This document shows, piece by piece, positions 63,310 to 64,000 of a DNA stretch of 64,000 nt; positions within the stretch are counted from its first letter, which is position 1; the number at the start of each line of letters is the position of its first letter. The stretch is from assembly GCA_009691765.1 (NCBI GenBank), contig SIAO01000001.1, forward strand, positions 186,001 to 250,000, read 5' to 3'. Made by a program: the position numbers and the translations under genes. This DNA comes from Planctomycetota bacterium. GTDB lineage: Bacteria; Planctomycetota; GCA-002687715. The notes under the pieces are model-generated. The model was not told where the DNA came from. It made no database searches and was given only the letters and a program-made list of their open reading frames with translations.

Positions 63310-64000
63310 TCAGAGCTTGAGCCCCCCATCCACAACCAAGACCTGGCCTGTGATGTAGTTGGAGAGATTTGAAGCCAGAAACAGGACACCGTTCGCGATG
63401 TCCTCAGCCGTTCCGGCACGAGCCAGAACGATATTCTCTTGCATGGCGTGACGCTGTTCATCCGTGAGCGCGGCCGTCATGTCAGTGGCAATGAAGCCCG
63501 GAGCGATGGCGTTCACCAGCACTCCGCGGGCGCCGAACTCCTTGGCCAAGGATCGGGTCATGGCGATCAAACCGCCCTTGCTCGCGGCGTAGTTCGCTTG
63601 GCCAGCATTGCCCGCAAGGCCGACTACGGACGCCATGTTGATGATGCGGGCTCCTCGATTCTTGAGCATCACTCGCGAAAGCGAGCGCGTCAAACCGAAG
63701 GCGCCTTTCAAATTGACATCCAAAACTTGATCCCAATCCGCCTCCGACATTCTCATCAAAAGACCGTCGCGCGTGACTCCGGCATTGTTCACCAAGATGT
63801 CAACGCGTTCGAAGTCCTTGAGAATCGAGGCGCCAAGCTGCTGCACCGCTTCGAAGGAACCCATGTCCGCCCCATAGGTTTTGACGGTGACACCACAAAC
63901 GCGACATAGTTCCGCCGTGGATTCAGCGTTGCTTGCACTACTTGCAACCAACGCGAGTTGCACACCTTCGCCTGCGAGTGCGAGGGCGACAGCACGGCCT
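63310..64000 (-). CDS. fabG: 3-oxoacyl-ACP reductase (5' end beyond window)
   Basis: SDR enzyme, open to the window edge: before the internal GTG at 63963 the frame reads GRAVALALAGEG, the tail of the TGxxxGIG cofactor motif region, so the first few residues lie outside. VNNAGVTRD, the catalytic Ser in NMASVVG, and Tyr-x3-Lys in ANYAASKGG are intact, with the FabG-type C-terminus GQVLVVDGGL. NADPH-dependent reduction in fatty-acid synthesis. Upstream gene of acpP. Confidence 0.96.
   Translation of the reverse strand, partial: GRAVALALAGEGVQLALVASSASNAESTAELCRVCGVTVKTYGADMGSFEAVQQLGASILKDFERVDILVNNAGVTRDGLLMRMSEADWDQVLDVNLKGAFGLTRSLSRVMLKNRGARIINMASVVGLAGNAGQANYAASKGGLIAMTRSLAKEFGARGVLVNAIAPGFIATDMTAALTDEQRHAMQENIVLARAGTAEDIANGVLFLASNLSNYITGQVLVVDGGLKL

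Overview
The window looks like a chromosome segment of a Gram-negative bacterium and is most consistent with a planctomycete-like lineage, although no rRNA or taxonomic marker is present to prove this. Evidence for an outer-membrane bacterium: an LpxH-type lipid A hydrolase, a D-Ala-D-Ala ligase, an RseP-type site-2 protease and the cmk-rpsA pair. Planctomycete-like traits: many exported HEAT/TPR proteins, a long membrane-anchored protein of carboxypeptidase-regulatory-like repeats, a eukaryote-type UDP-sugar pyrophosphorylase, an inositol-3-phosphate synthase, Gld-type ABC exporters with a DUF4340 protein, and a degenerate gluzincin-like secreted protein. Coding density is very high, with ATGA/GTGA stop-start overlaps almost throughout. 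I see no rRNA, tRNA, CRISPR array, insertion sequence, integrase or phage gene.

Layout. 1-1597: end of an ABC exporter (ATPase cut by the window edge, plus permease). 1654-5414: RecD2 helicase, divergent GT4 glycosyltransferase, PilZ protein. 5656-8469: anchored repeat protein ending at a bidirectional terminator, followed by a 540-bp stretch without a recognisable gene. 9074-10165: TsaC/Sua5 fused to a low-molecular-weight phosphatase. 10243-19495: histidine kinase, NtrC-type activator, a sigma-54-like promoter with a palindrome in front of dnaK, then a four-gene Gld-type exporter/DUF4340 set. 19496-22098 (minus): degenerate histidine kinase and diguanylate cyclase. 22324-28776: tightly packed envelope operon with two GT2 transferases, a FemAB/GNAT-like protein, an FAD-linked oxidase, a second NtrC-like regulator with an altered GAFTGA loop, and LpxH.

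28870-36983: cmk, rpsA, lipoprotein, tyrS, dihydroorotase, a secreted pseudo-peptidase and a small zinc-binding protein. 37084-40000 (minus): inositol-3-phosphate synthase and NAD synthetase. 40308-43289: exported HEAT protein and a frameshifted tandem paralog. 43155-48368 (minus): TPR proteins, a membrane-bound spermidine-synthase-like protein, a hydrolase-fold protein without its nucleophile. 48465-52335: dxr, rseP and a UbiA prenyltransferase. 52322-53560: CCA/poly(A) nucleotidyltransferase; then a pseudopilin and two more HEAT proteins. 57271-64000 (minus): tsaE, thiL, thiE, ddl, UDP-sugar pyrophosphorylase, fabF, acpP, fabG (cut by the window edge).

The recurring theme is degenerate paralogs kept next to intact ones: a GT2 without DXD, an NtrC with GAFTDA, a kinase without ATP-binding boxes, pseudo-receivers, a metallopeptidase fold with HGIAH, and an alpha/beta hydrolase without Ser/His. 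The most testable new hypothesis is sigma-54 control of dnaK by the adjacent two-component pair. All function calls come from reading motifs; no database search was run.
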